A DNA stretch of 55,355 bases from Deltaproteobacteria bacterium (GTDB lineage Bacteria > DRYD01). A program made the position numbers and the translations under genes. This document shows, in pieces, positions 23,529 through 31,443 of the stretch; the stretch's first letter is position 1, and each line of letters opens with the position of its first letter. The notes below the pieces were generated by a model that worked only from the letters and a program-made list of their open reading frames with translations, searched no databases and was not told where the DNA came from. The stretch covers positions 1 to 55,355 of the forward strand of contig JAPYWL010000006.1 in the NCBI GenBank assembly GCA_028276365.1, read 5' to 3'.

Positions 23529-26027
23529 ATGGCTATAAATCCAATAAATAATAGTTTTGATCTTAGTTCTCCTATATATAGTAACTTTTCTTTTGGTAAT
23601 AATCAATATATTGGAATTGATCATGATATTCAGGGACAAACGGAAGCAGGTGATGTTAATCAAAATGATATCCAACAATTACAAAACTCTATTAATCAGG
23701 ATAAACCCTTAGAAAATGCTGCCTTTGATTCTAATTTTAAAGTAGAAAAAGTTCCCCAAGAGCTAACTAAAAACTTTACCCAAACTTTAACAAAATTTGA
23801 TGGTGGGATTTCTCAATTAACTAGTAAAATAACAAGCTTACAAAATGAATTAAAATCATTATTATCAAGAAAATTCAAACCAGGGGGATTAATTAACCAA
23901 ATAAAACAACAAATAAAAATGTATACCCAAGGTTTAAAAAATCTTAAAAATCTAAAATCAAAATTCCTAAATCAAAGAAGTAAAACAGAATCACAAACAA
24001 AACAATTAGTTAACCAATTTACATCAAATAACCACGCTAAGGATGCTTTGTATAACAAAGGTGCTAATTTAATTTCACAATTCCCTAATTTAAATGGTGA
24101 TTTTAAATTTTTATTAACTCCTTTTAGGTTATCAGTTAATGAAAATGGATTTAATTCAATGTTTGCTAATATATTTGGAGGCATAGGTGTAGGTATCTTA
24201 GGGGGAATGACTTTATTTAATTCATCTATTATTAATAATAATATTATGCAAATTCATGATGTAGATACTTTAGTAGGAATGTTATCCTCTAATCAAGAAA
24301 TTATGGGAAATTTATTCAATAGCTATCAAAATTTGAGTGCAATGGAAGTAATGGAAACTCAAAAATTGATGCTACTTCAAAATGATTTAATGAGAATAAA
24401 TCAGGGGCAAAGTTTTGCAAAAATGAGAAAAGCTTTTCACAAGATGAAGGAAACTATGTTTAAGGGGTTTGCTAAAGCTTTAGATATGGCTTCTAAGGTT
24501 TTGGATAAAATGTCAACTGTTATGGAAAATGCTGCTCAAGGATTAGAAGCTGCTGCTAATGCTGCTCAAGCTATTCCTTTGGTAGGTCCTGCAATTGCTG
24601 CTGCATTAAGGATGGCTGCTAAAGCTATCAGAATGATTGCTAAAATGTTTAAAAAAGCCGCTAAATTCCTTGAACAAAAATCTAAACTCATGGAAAATAA
24701 AGCTAAACATCTTAATAAAATGCAACAACTAATGGATAAAAAGATATCATTTCTTGATAAACTTAAGCAAAAAGCATTAGAACAAATTAGGAATATCACT
24801 GAAAGATTAAATCAAATAAGAGAAAGAAAAAATTACGTTGCTCAGATGATACAACAAAAATTAATTGAGCGTCAAATGATAATTCAAAGATTAATGATGC
24901 TAGGTGAAAATCCTAGTGGAATAGGAATGCCAGGAATAGGAATGCCAGGGTTAGGAATGCCAGGGCTAGGAATGACAGGGTTAGGTATGCCAGGGTTAGG
25001 AATGCCAGGAATGGGAATGCCAGGGTTAGGTATGCCGGGAATAGGAATGCCAGGAATGGGTATGCCAGGGTTAGGAATGCCAGGAATGGGTATGCCAGGG
25101 TTAGGAATGCCAGGAATGGGTATGCCAGGGTTAGGAATGACAGGGTTAGGTATGCCAGGAATAGGAATGCCAGGAATGGGTATGCCAGGGTTAGGAATGC
25201 CAGGAATGGGTATGCCAGGGTTAGGAATGCCAGGAATGGGTATGCCAGGGTTAGGAATGCCAGGAATGGGTATGCCACCTATTGGTATGCCTATGATGAT
25301 TAATTCTATAGGTAATGTAATGTCAATGATGGGTATGGGATTAATGGGAGTTAATCCTTTAATGGGAATGTCTTTTATGTTAATGGGTTCTATGATGAAT
25401 TTAATGGGTAATAATATGCTAATGCAAAGGGGATTAATGAATCCGTTAAGATCCAATATGTTAGGAGGCTTAATGGGAGGTATAATAGGGGGAGCTTTAG
25501 GAGGTGCAATAGCTGGTTCTGTTGGGTCTAGTTTTACTCCAAGATACGTTAAAAGACAAGCTGAACAACAATTAGTTCAATTAGCAAACTTTATATTAAA
25601 TAATCAGGGTAATCCACAGGCACAGATGTACAAAATGATACTAAAAAATATTTATATTCAAATAGCACAAAGGATAGATATAAGCCCAGAAGTTAGACAA
25701 TTAGTATCACAAGCAGTAGGTGAAAACCTAAGTAACATATCTCCTGCAGCAGCTGGAGCAATGCAAGGAGCAATGATAGGTGGTATTTTAGGAGGTATAT
25801 TGGGGATGAATAATGCTATGGTTAATCCTATGATGAACCCTATGATGAATCCTATGATGAATCCTATTATGATGGGAGGAATACTTGGTGGTGTGCTTGG
25901 AGGCTTCTTAGGAAATAATATAGCGGCAAACAATAATATGGCTTTATTAGGTAATTTCAATAATTTAAGTATAGGAATTGTTTCTATTAATAGTTTTAGT
26001 TTTCAAAACAATGCTATAGCAGTTTAG
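23529..26027 (+). CDS. Large coiled-coil protein with elastin-like MPGxG repeats and glycine zippers
   Basis: An 832-residue protein with no family I recognise. In order: a polar leader with a degenerate EF-hand-like stretch (DHDIQGQTEAGDVN) near 35-50; coiled coil near 85-155; an amphipathic and hydrophobic region with AIPLVGPAIAAALRMAAK (348-365) between Lys/Met-rich helices; coiled coil to about 455; 24 contiguous pentapeptides M-[P/T]-[G/P]-[L/M/I]-G at residues 467-586; Met/Gly-rich hydrophobic segments; a glycine zipper (GGLMGGIIGGALGGAIAG); a helical spacer; and a second zipper region (GGILGGILG, four copies of NPMM or NPIM, GGILGGVLGGFLG). There is no signal peptide. TTTAGGGGGTGAA sets the start. 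The glycine zippers link it to the protein at 12313. Confidence 0.8.
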   Translation: MAINPINNSFDLSSPIYSNFSFGNNQYIGIDHDIQGQTEAGDVNQNDIQQLQNSINQDKPLENAAFDSNFKVEKVPQELTKNFTQTLTKFDGGISQLTSKITSLQNELKSLLSRKFKPGGLINQIKQQIKMYTQGLKNLKNLKSKFLNQRSKTESQTKQLVNQFTSNNHAKDALYNKGANLISQFPNLNGDFKFLLTPFRLSVNENGFNSMFANIFGGIGVGILGGMTLFNSSIINNNIMQIHDVDTLVGMLSSNQEIMGNLFNSYQNLSAMEVMETQKLMLLQNDLMRINQGQSFAKMRKAFHKMKETMFKGFAKALDMASKVLDKMSTVMENAAQGLEAAANAAQAIPLVGPAIAAALRMAAKAIRMIAKMFKKAAKFLEQKSKLMENKAKHLNKMQQLMDKKISFLDKLKQKALEQIRNITERLNQIRERKNYVAQMIQQKLIERQMIIQRLMMLGENPSGIGMPGIGMPGLGMPGLGMTGLGMPGLGMPGMGMPGLGMPGIGMPGMGMPGLGMPGMGMPGLGMPGMGMPGLGMTGLGMPGIGMPGMGMPGLGMPGMGMPGLGMPGMGMPGLGMPGMGMPPIGMPMMINSIGNVMSMMGMGLMGVNPLMGMSFMLMGSMMNLMGNNMLMQRGLMNPLRSNMLGGLMGGIIGGALGGAIAGSVGSSFTPRYVKRQAEQQLVQLANFILNNQGNPQAQMYKMILKNIYIQIAQRIDISPEVRQLVSQAVGENLSNISPAAAGAMQGAMIGGILGGILGMNNAMVNPMMNPMMNPMMNPIMMGGILGGVLGGFLGNNIAANNNMALLGNFNNLSIGIVSINSFSFQNNAIAV
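24927..25286 (+). repeat. 15-bp tandem repeat encoding elastin-like pentapeptides
   Basis: Twenty-four in-frame 15-bp units code for MPGLG, MPGMG or MPGIG, with two MTGLG and a closing MPPIG. The units are also arranged as a 30-bp MPGMG-MPGLG double unit that is nearly identical over several copies, which indicates recent expansion by slippage or unequal exchange. Confidence 0.93.
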
Positions 26028-26072
26028 TTAATATATATAAAAAATAATTAATTTAAAAGGAGGCGTATTAAA

Positions 26073-26762
26073 ATTAGTGAGCTACAAGATATTTTAAAAC
26101 AAATAGATCAAAAAAAAGATAATTTTGATCTAAAAGATTTAAAAAATTTCTTAGTAAATATAAAAACTATAATAGATGAGAACATAAAAGAATTAAACGA
26201 TTCATTAAAAGAATTAGAAACATATAATGAAGAAATAGATGAGGAAGATAAATTAATTTTGGGTATTAAAAATAGTTTGGAAAATATAAACATAAGAATA
26301 GAAGAATATATAAAAGTACTCAATGAGATAATAGATAATAAGCGTGCTTATAATGAGGAGGAATTAGAAAATCTAAATAAAGAAATAGAAGAAGATTTAA
26401 AAGCCTTAGAAGAATTGATAAACATTAGTCAGGAAAATGGAGATAATTTTAACCAGGAAATAGAAGATTTTTACCCCATAGAAGAAATAGATGAAATAAT
26501 AGAAAATGAAGACTTAAATGAAAAGCAAAAAGAAAAACTTTTAAAAGATATTCAAGAAAGATTAAATAGTTTTAACCAAAATGTTGATTATTCTGTAGAA
26601 GATATATTAGAAAGTAATGATCTAATAGATGAAAACGATTTAAAAAAAGCGAAGATATTAAATAACTTACTAAAATCCTTAGATAAGGCTATAGAAGAAA
26701 ATAATGAAAACAAAGTTAATGAAATTTTAGAAAAGATAAATGATTTTATAAAAGAATATTAA
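26073..26762 (+). CDS. Acidic coiled-coil protein, probably initiated at AUU
   Basis: A 229-residue Glu/Lys/Asn-rich helical protein of unknown function. A perfect AGGAGG at 26058-26063 sits 9 bases before ATT AGT GAG CTA, giving I/M-S-E-L-Q-D-I-L. No ATG, GTG or TTG lies in this frame until a TTG at 26259 that has no ribosome binding site, although the frame between (QIDQKKDNFDLKDLKNFL) has clear coding character. The start is therefore placed at the ATT at 26073; another ATT lies at 26067. Heptad-like patterning continues to the end. It follows the elastin-like gene by 45 bases, consistent with a shared transcript. A base-call error in an ATG is an alternative. Confidence 0.65.
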   Translation: MSELQDILKQIDQKKDNFDLKDLKNFLVNIKTIIDENIKELNDSLKELETYNEEIDEEDKLILGIKNSLENINIRIEEYIKVLNEIIDNKRAYNEEELENLNKEIEEDLKALEELINISQENGDNFNQEIEDFYPIEEIDEIIENEDLNEKQKEKLLKDIQERLNSFNQNVDYSVEDILESNDLIDENDLKKAKILNNLLKSLDKAIEENNENKVNEILEKINDFIKEY

Positions 26763-26920
26763 AATTTGAAATTTAAGTAAAAATAATCTATTCTTTTTAT
26801 AAAAGGAATTTTCTTTTCTTTGGTTAATATTCTAAATGTAGATATTAATTAGATAAATAAAAAATATTTAAGGTTGTAAATAAATAATTTAGTATAAATA
26901 ATTTATGAGGGGGAAGTGCT

Positions 26921-27178
26921 ATGCAATTTGATACATCAATTAAGAAAAACGAAAATTTCCTAAAAAAGAATAAAAATAATAATAAACAAAAAGTCAAGAA
27001 TTTTCAAGATAATTTCTTAAATAATTTGAGAAATTCTCAAAAAGAAACAAATATATTACTGATTAATGGTACAGAAATAACAGGTAAATTATTATCTTTT
27101 GATCAATACGTGGTTATATTGGAAAAGAATAATCAAAAAATGATGATTTATAAACATGCAATTGCTAAAATAAATTAA
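26921..27178 (+). CDS. hfq: RNA chaperone Hfq with N-terminal extension
   Basis: Sm-like hexameric RNA-binding protein that pairs small RNAs with mRNAs. The core is complete: Gln29-Asp30 in QDNFLNNLR (the residues lining the proximal U-binding site), the Sm1 strand pattern NILLINGTEITGKLLSFDQYVVIL, and the Sm2 signature YKHAI at 77-81. Unusual is a Lys/Asn-rich N-terminal extension of about 25 residues (KKNKNNNKQKVKN) where Hfq normally begins almost at the helix; there is no long C-terminal tail. GAGGGGGAAG before the ATG makes this start credible. miaA or hflX, frequent hfq neighbours, are absent; it lies behind the structural-protein set. Confidence 0.88.
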   Translation: MQFDTSIKKNENFLKKNKNNNKQKVKNFQDNFLNNLRNSQKETNILLINGTEITGKLLSFDQYVVILEKNNQKMMIYKHAIAKIN

Positions 27179-27207
27179 GTGTAATAAATGGTAAATGGTA
27201 GTTGAAA

Positions 27208-27242
27208 ATTGATAATTGATAATTAATAATTAATAATTCATA
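27208..27242 (+). repeat. Five 7-bp tandem repeats (ATTGATA-type) before gcvPA
   Basis: ATTGATA, ATTGATA, ATTAATA, ATTAATA, ATTCATA follow one another without gaps in the 92-base spacer between hfq and gcvPA. They may act only as a flexible AT-rich upstream element. Confidence 0.7.
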
Positions 27243-27270
27243 AAGGGGAGAGGTAAAAAAAAGTATAAGG

Positions 27271-28680
27271 ATGTATATTCCTACAAAGCAAGAGATTTTG
27301 TTAAATAAAATAAATGATTTAGCTAATACTAATTTTAAAAGTATTGATGAAATATTTAAGGAAATAACAGGAAAAGATAGTTTTTATAAACCAAACCTAA
27401 ATAATCCCTTATCTCAAATAGAAGTAATAGAATATTTTGAAAATTTATTTAAAGATATACCTATAAATAAGTATTTTGTAGGATTAGGAGCTTATGATCA
27501 TTTTATACCTCCAATAGTAGATGATTTAATTAGGAGTGAATTCCTAACTTCATATACTCCATATCAAGCAGAAATATCTCAAGGTACTTTACAAGCAATA
27601 TGGGAATTTCAATCCCTTATTTCAGATTTATTTAATATGGATGTATGTAATTCTTCGCATTATGATGGAGCAACTGCCTTAAGTGAAAGCTTATTAATGG
27701 CTTATAGAATCTATTCAAATAAGAAAGCTTATAAATACATAGTTCCTAATTCTATAAATCCTCATTACTTTAATGTTTTAAAAACTTATTCTTATCCTTT
27801 TGATTTTATGCCTATATTTTTAGATTTTGATGAAACTGGAAAAATAGATATAAATAAATTACAAGAATTATCTAAAGATGAGGATATATTTGCTGTTATA
27901 ATTCAGTCTCCTAACTTATTTGGTATAATAGAAAATGTAAATAGTATTAAAAATATAATAAAGGACAAAGTATTAATTTTATCGATTTTGGAACCATTAG
28001 CTTATTTTATTTTGCCTAAGATAGAAAATGTGGATATAGTTAGTGCTAACTTACAATCTTTTGGGATTCCGCTATCTTTTGGGGGACCATATCTTGGGGT
28101 TATTGCTACTAAAAAGGAATATATTAGACAATTACCAGGCAGAATTATAGGTAAAACTGTAGATAAAGATAATAATATAGCTTTTACTATGATACTACAA
28201 ACAAGGGAACAACATATTAAAAGAGAAAAGGCAAATAGTAATATTTGTACTAATCAAGGACTTATGGCTATTAGAAATGCTATATATTTGCTTTCTTTAG
28301 GAAAAAATAACCTAATCAAAATAGCTAAATTAAACAACTTACTTATTAATTATTTAGCTCAAGAACTAATAAGTCTTAACAAAAATATAAAATTGATTTT
28401 TGAATCTCCAGTATTTAATGAAATGTTATTTTATATACCAAATTATAATGAAATTTATTCTAAATTACTTAATAAAAATATTGTTTTTGGTACAAATCTA
28501 AGAAAATTATACTTTGATAATTTACATTATCAGAATCTAATTAACAATCTAAAAGTAGTTTTTAGTCAAACAAAAGAAATAAAAGATGAAAATATATTTG
28601 ATAATCTTAGCATTATAGCTACAACAGAAAAAATTTCTATAAATGATATCTATAATATTATTAAAGTTATTAATAACTAA
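27271..28680 (+). CDS. gcvPA: Glycine dehydrogenase (decarboxylating) subunit 1
   Basis: PLP enzyme subunit of the glycine cleavage system, in the form split into two chains found in Firmicutes, Thermotogae and archaea. The 469 residues match: MYIPTKQE start, KYFVGLGAYDHFIPPIV, FLTSYTPYQAEISQGTLQAIWEFQSLI, NSSHYDGATALSES, and PGRIIGKT with TREQHIKREKANSNICTNQGL. The partner gcvPB, which carries the PLP lysine, and gcvT and gcvH are not in the window. The ribosome binding site GGGGAGAGG is 17 bases from the ATG, an unusually long gap. The 463 bases downstream contain no gcvPB start. Confidence 0.94.
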   Translation: MYIPTKQEILLNKINDLANTNFKSIDEIFKEITGKDSFYKPNLNNPLSQIEVIEYFENLFKDIPINKYFVGLGAYDHFIPPIVDDLIRSEFLTSYTPYQAEISQGTLQAIWEFQSLISDLFNMDVCNSSHYDGATALSESLLMAYRIYSNKKAYKYIVPNSINPHYFNVLKTYSYPFDFMPIFLDFDETGKIDINKLQELSKDEDIFAVIIQSPNLFGIIENVNSIKNIIKDKVLILSILEPLAYFILPKIENVDIVSANLQSFGIPLSFGGPYLGVIATKKEYIRQLPGRIIGKTVDKDNNIAFTMILQTREQHIKREKANSNICTNQGLMAIRNAIYLLSLGKNNLIKIAKLNNLLINYLAQELISLNKNIKLIFESPVFNEMLFYIPNYNEIYSKLLNKNIVFGTNLRKLYFDNLHYQNLINNLKVVFSQTKEIKDENIFDNLSIIATTEKISINDIYNIIKVINN

Positions 28681-29143
28681 ATAACTTTTTAAGTATCTTT
28701 TACTTTCAAGAGGTATCTATTTATTTTTATAACTAATGAAGTTAGAATGAATGTTACTATTTTTCATTAGTGTTTATATTTATAGATTGTTTATAATTAG
28801 ATTTCCAGGTAGTGTTTGCTTAAAAAGGGGATGTTAAATTGATTGATTGGTTTTTTATTTATTAATAGTAAATAGTTTTTTTTAAAGAAGGTATATTATA
28901 GTTTGAATTGTTATTAATTCTTTACTTAAGATTTTGCAACTTCTTCATTTATTTATTTTATAAAATTAAGTTTAAAATTCCTATTTGATTAATTAATTCT
29001 TTATTAGCTCTATTTAATTTAATAAAGGTAGTAGTGAAAATTAGAGGATTTTTTAGGATTTATGAATAATTAAAAAAAGGGAATATAAAAATGTAATTTT
29101 GGGAGATTATCCATAAAACAAAAGGAGGAAAATTCTAAATTTT
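28681..29143. other. 463-base gene-free stretch between gcvPA and the prepilin gene
   Basis: No ATG frame of convincing length or ribosome binding site is seen on either strand. A minus-strand frame around 28960-29060 has about 34 codons of ordinary composition (LNRANKELINQIGIL) but no start codon, so it could be a worn gene relic. No terminator hairpin and no riboswitch fold could be recognised by eye. Confidence 0.45.
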
Positions 29144-29839
29144 ATGAAAATTAATAAAAATAAAAATACTTTTTATTTTGCTAAAAATGGATTTACGTTA
29201 ATTGAGATGTTAGTAGTAATTGCAATTATAGTTATAGTAATTGGAGCAGGTATTGGAATGTTATCTAATAGAAAAAATTATGAATATAAAGCAGAAGTTG
29301 ATAAAATATATAAACTAATAACTGATGCTCAAGCCAATGCTACTAAATCCTCACCTGTTATTACTATTAATAATACTACATTATTGACTTCAATTGGTTT
29401 TTCATTCCCTACTAATTTACCTAATAATGGAAATTATGTTGCCTTACTTAAAATTAATAAGATAATTTCTACTAATAATGCTAGTATAAATGATAGTTTA
29501 ACTTTAGAATATTTTGAAAATATAAGAAGAGAATTAATAATTGATAATATAGATCCAAGAAATAATTCTCCTCAAAATGTTGTAATGACTACTAATAATT
29601 TACCTTCATTTTATCAAGGGAATACTCTTTTTGTTGGTAATAATTATCCTATTTCGTATATGGTTTTAATAAGAAATAATAATAATAGAAGGATTCCTAT
29701 AGTTTTTAGAACAAATGGATCTTTAGCTCATTCTACTCAAGAGTTATATGTGCAAATAAGACATTTGTCTAATAATAGGAGATTTAGAATTTATTATATT
29801 GGAATAACAGGTAATAATATAAAAAAATATGTTAGATAA
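29144..29839 (+). CDS. Type IV prepilin-like protein (N-terminal methylation motif)
   Basis: A 231-residue pseudopilin or minor pilin. Residues 1-14 form a basic leader ending in Gly, followed by the prepilin peptidase and methylation motif GFTLIEMLVVIAIIVIVIGAG; Glu sits at position +5 after the cleavage site as required. The rest (TNLPNNGNYVALLKIN) is Asn-rich and beta-like with no recognised pilin subtype, resembling GspH/FimT-type proteins in length. AAAGGAGG lies 15 bases before the ATG, rather far. Its end overlaps the der start by 11 bases. It presumably works with the PilC-like platform encoded at 3531-4814. Confidence 0.88.
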   Translation: MKINKNKNTFYFAKNGFTLIEMLVVIAIIVIVIGAGIGMLSNRKNYEYKAEVDKIYKLITDAQANATKSSPVITINNTTLLTSIGFSFPTNLPNNGNYVALLKINKIISTNNASINDSLTLEYFENIRRELIIDNIDPRNNSPQNVVMTTNNLPSFYQGNTLFVGNNYPISYMVLIRNNNNRRIPIVFRTNGSLAHSTQELYVQIRHLSNNRRFRIYYIGITGNNIKKYVR

Positions 29840-31310
29840 TTTAACAGAAAATCAAGAAATTAAAGATATAAAGAATCTAACTAAAGTGGTAGTAAGTATA
29901 ATAGGGAAGCCCAATGTAGGGAAATCTACTTTATTTAATTTATTAGTTAATAAGGGAATAGCAGTTACTTCTGAGAATGAAGGAACAACAAGAGATTTAT
30001 TAATTAAAAAATCTAAATTTAAGGATTTAGAATTTGTTTTTATTGATACAGGTGGAGTCCTTAAAAATCAAACTGATATAGATCTTTCTGTTAATAATAA
30101 AATAATTGAAGCTGTTAATAATAGTGATATTGTTTTATTTGTTGTAGATAATAACTCTGTTTTTAATTTATTAGAGGAAGAATTATTAAATATTCTAAGA
30201 AATACATTTTCTAAAGATTTAAATGAGAGAGTAATCTTAGTTATAAATAAAAGTGAAACTAAGAATGAAAATCAAGAATATGAATTTTTAGGTTTAAAAG
30301 ATTACATTAGAATTTCCTGTAAGATTTTAATGAATATAGATGAACTTAAATTTAGAATATATGAGAAAGCAAAGAATTTAGTTGAAAAAGGCTTGGTAAA
30401 TATAAATTCTAAGTATAGGGATTATGAAGAAAGAGGATTAAAAATAAGTTTCATAGGACGACCTAATGTAGGTAAATCTTCTTTAGTTAATGCTATATTA
30501 AACGATAATAGAGTTATAGTTTCAGATATAGCTGGTACTACTCGAGATAGTGTTGATATACCTTTTAAATTTGAAGGTTTTGAATTTATATTAATAGATA
30601 CTCCAGGAGTTAGAAGGAAATCAAATATTTCCTCTAAATTGGAAGCTTATAGTATAACTAGGTCAATTGGGAGTATAAAACATTCTGATATTGTTATTTT
30701 AGTTATTGATATATCTGAAGGATTAACTAGGCAGGATAAGAGATTAGCTTATCAAATTTATAAAAATTTAAAACCCGCTATTATAATAGCTAATAAATTT
30801 GATATTCTTTTAAATGAATATAAACAGAAATTAAAAAATAAGTTTGATAATAATTTTATTGAAAATTTAAAATATGAGTTAGGAAATAGTATAAAAGAAC
30901 AATTATATTTAATTAATTATGCCCCTATTTATTTTGTTAGTGCTAAAACTAAGTACCAATTAGAATCAATTCTATATGGTATTAAAGCTGTTAAATCTGA
31001 ATTAGAAAGAGATTTTAGTAATTATAATCTAAAGGAGGTATTTGAAAATATGTTGCTTTCTGTGCCCTTACCTTATATAGTTGAAACTAAAGTCAATAAA
31101 AAACAAAAGAAAATAAAGTTTAAAATATATGATGTAATTTATTATAAAGAAGAAGTGCCTACTTTAAAGGTTATAAATAATTTTGATTTTAAGGAGATAC
31201 CTGAAAGCTTTAAAAATTATATAAAAAACAATATCTCTAAAATATTAAATATAAATAATGTCCCTATTAAACTATTATTTAGTAGAAAACTAGATAAAAA
31301 AACTAATTAG
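29829..31310 (+). CDS. der: Ribosome-assembly GTPase Der (EngA)
   Basis: Essential GTPase for 50S subunit assembly with two tandem G domains. First domain: GKPNVGKSTLFN, DTGG, and the base-recognition motif reading NKSE, where the family has NKxD. Second domain: GRPNVGKSSLVN, AGTTRDSVDIPF, DTPGVRRK, NKFD. A KH-like C-terminal domain follows (PLPYIVETKVNKKQKKIKFKIY). The 493 residues are slightly above the usual 440 because of an insertion near 330-360. It overlaps the prepilin gene and has no separate ribosome binding site, so it is probably translationally coupled. Confidence 0.96.
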   Translation: MLDNLTENQEIKDIKNLTKVVVSIIGKPNVGKSTLFNLLVNKGIAVTSENEGTTRDLLIKKSKFKDLEFVFIDTGGVLKNQTDIDLSVNNKIIEAVNNSDIVLFVVDNNSVFNLLEEELLNILRNTFSKDLNERVILVINKSETKNENQEYEFLGLKDYIRISCKILMNIDELKFRIYEKAKNLVEKGLVNINSKYRDYEERGLKISFIGRPNVGKSSLVNAILNDNRVIVSDIAGTTRDSVDIPFKFEGFEFILIDTPGVRRKSNISSKLEAYSITRSIGSIKHSDIVILVIDISEGLTRQDKRLAYQIYKNLKPAIIIANKFDILLNEYKQKLKNKFDNNFIENLKYELGNSIKEQLYLINYAPIYFVSAKTKYQLESILYGIKAVKSELERDFSNYNLKEVFENMLLSVPLPYIVETKVNKKQKKIKFKIYDVIYYKEEVPTLKVINNFDFKEIPESFKNYIKNNISKILNINNVPIKLLFSRKLDKKTN

Positions 31311-31443
31311 TTATTCTACAGTGCTAAATATAAATAGTGTTATTTAGTTCAAGAATATGGTAAAAAAAATAGATTTAATTTTTTATTTTTTAAAGATTTT
31401 TTTTAAAAGGATATAATCTAAGAATAGAAAATAAAAAAAATAT

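Noticed and set aside
24927-25286. Regular short repeats resembling a CRISPR array
   Set aside because: Repeats are contiguous, in frame and without spacers; they encode pentapeptides.
24884-25456. Long minus-strand open frames rich in PGIPIPGIPNP or AFLTLAYPFL
   Set aside because: They are the antisense reading of the 15-bp elastin-like repeat; repeat periodicity keeps all frames open. No ribosome binding site.
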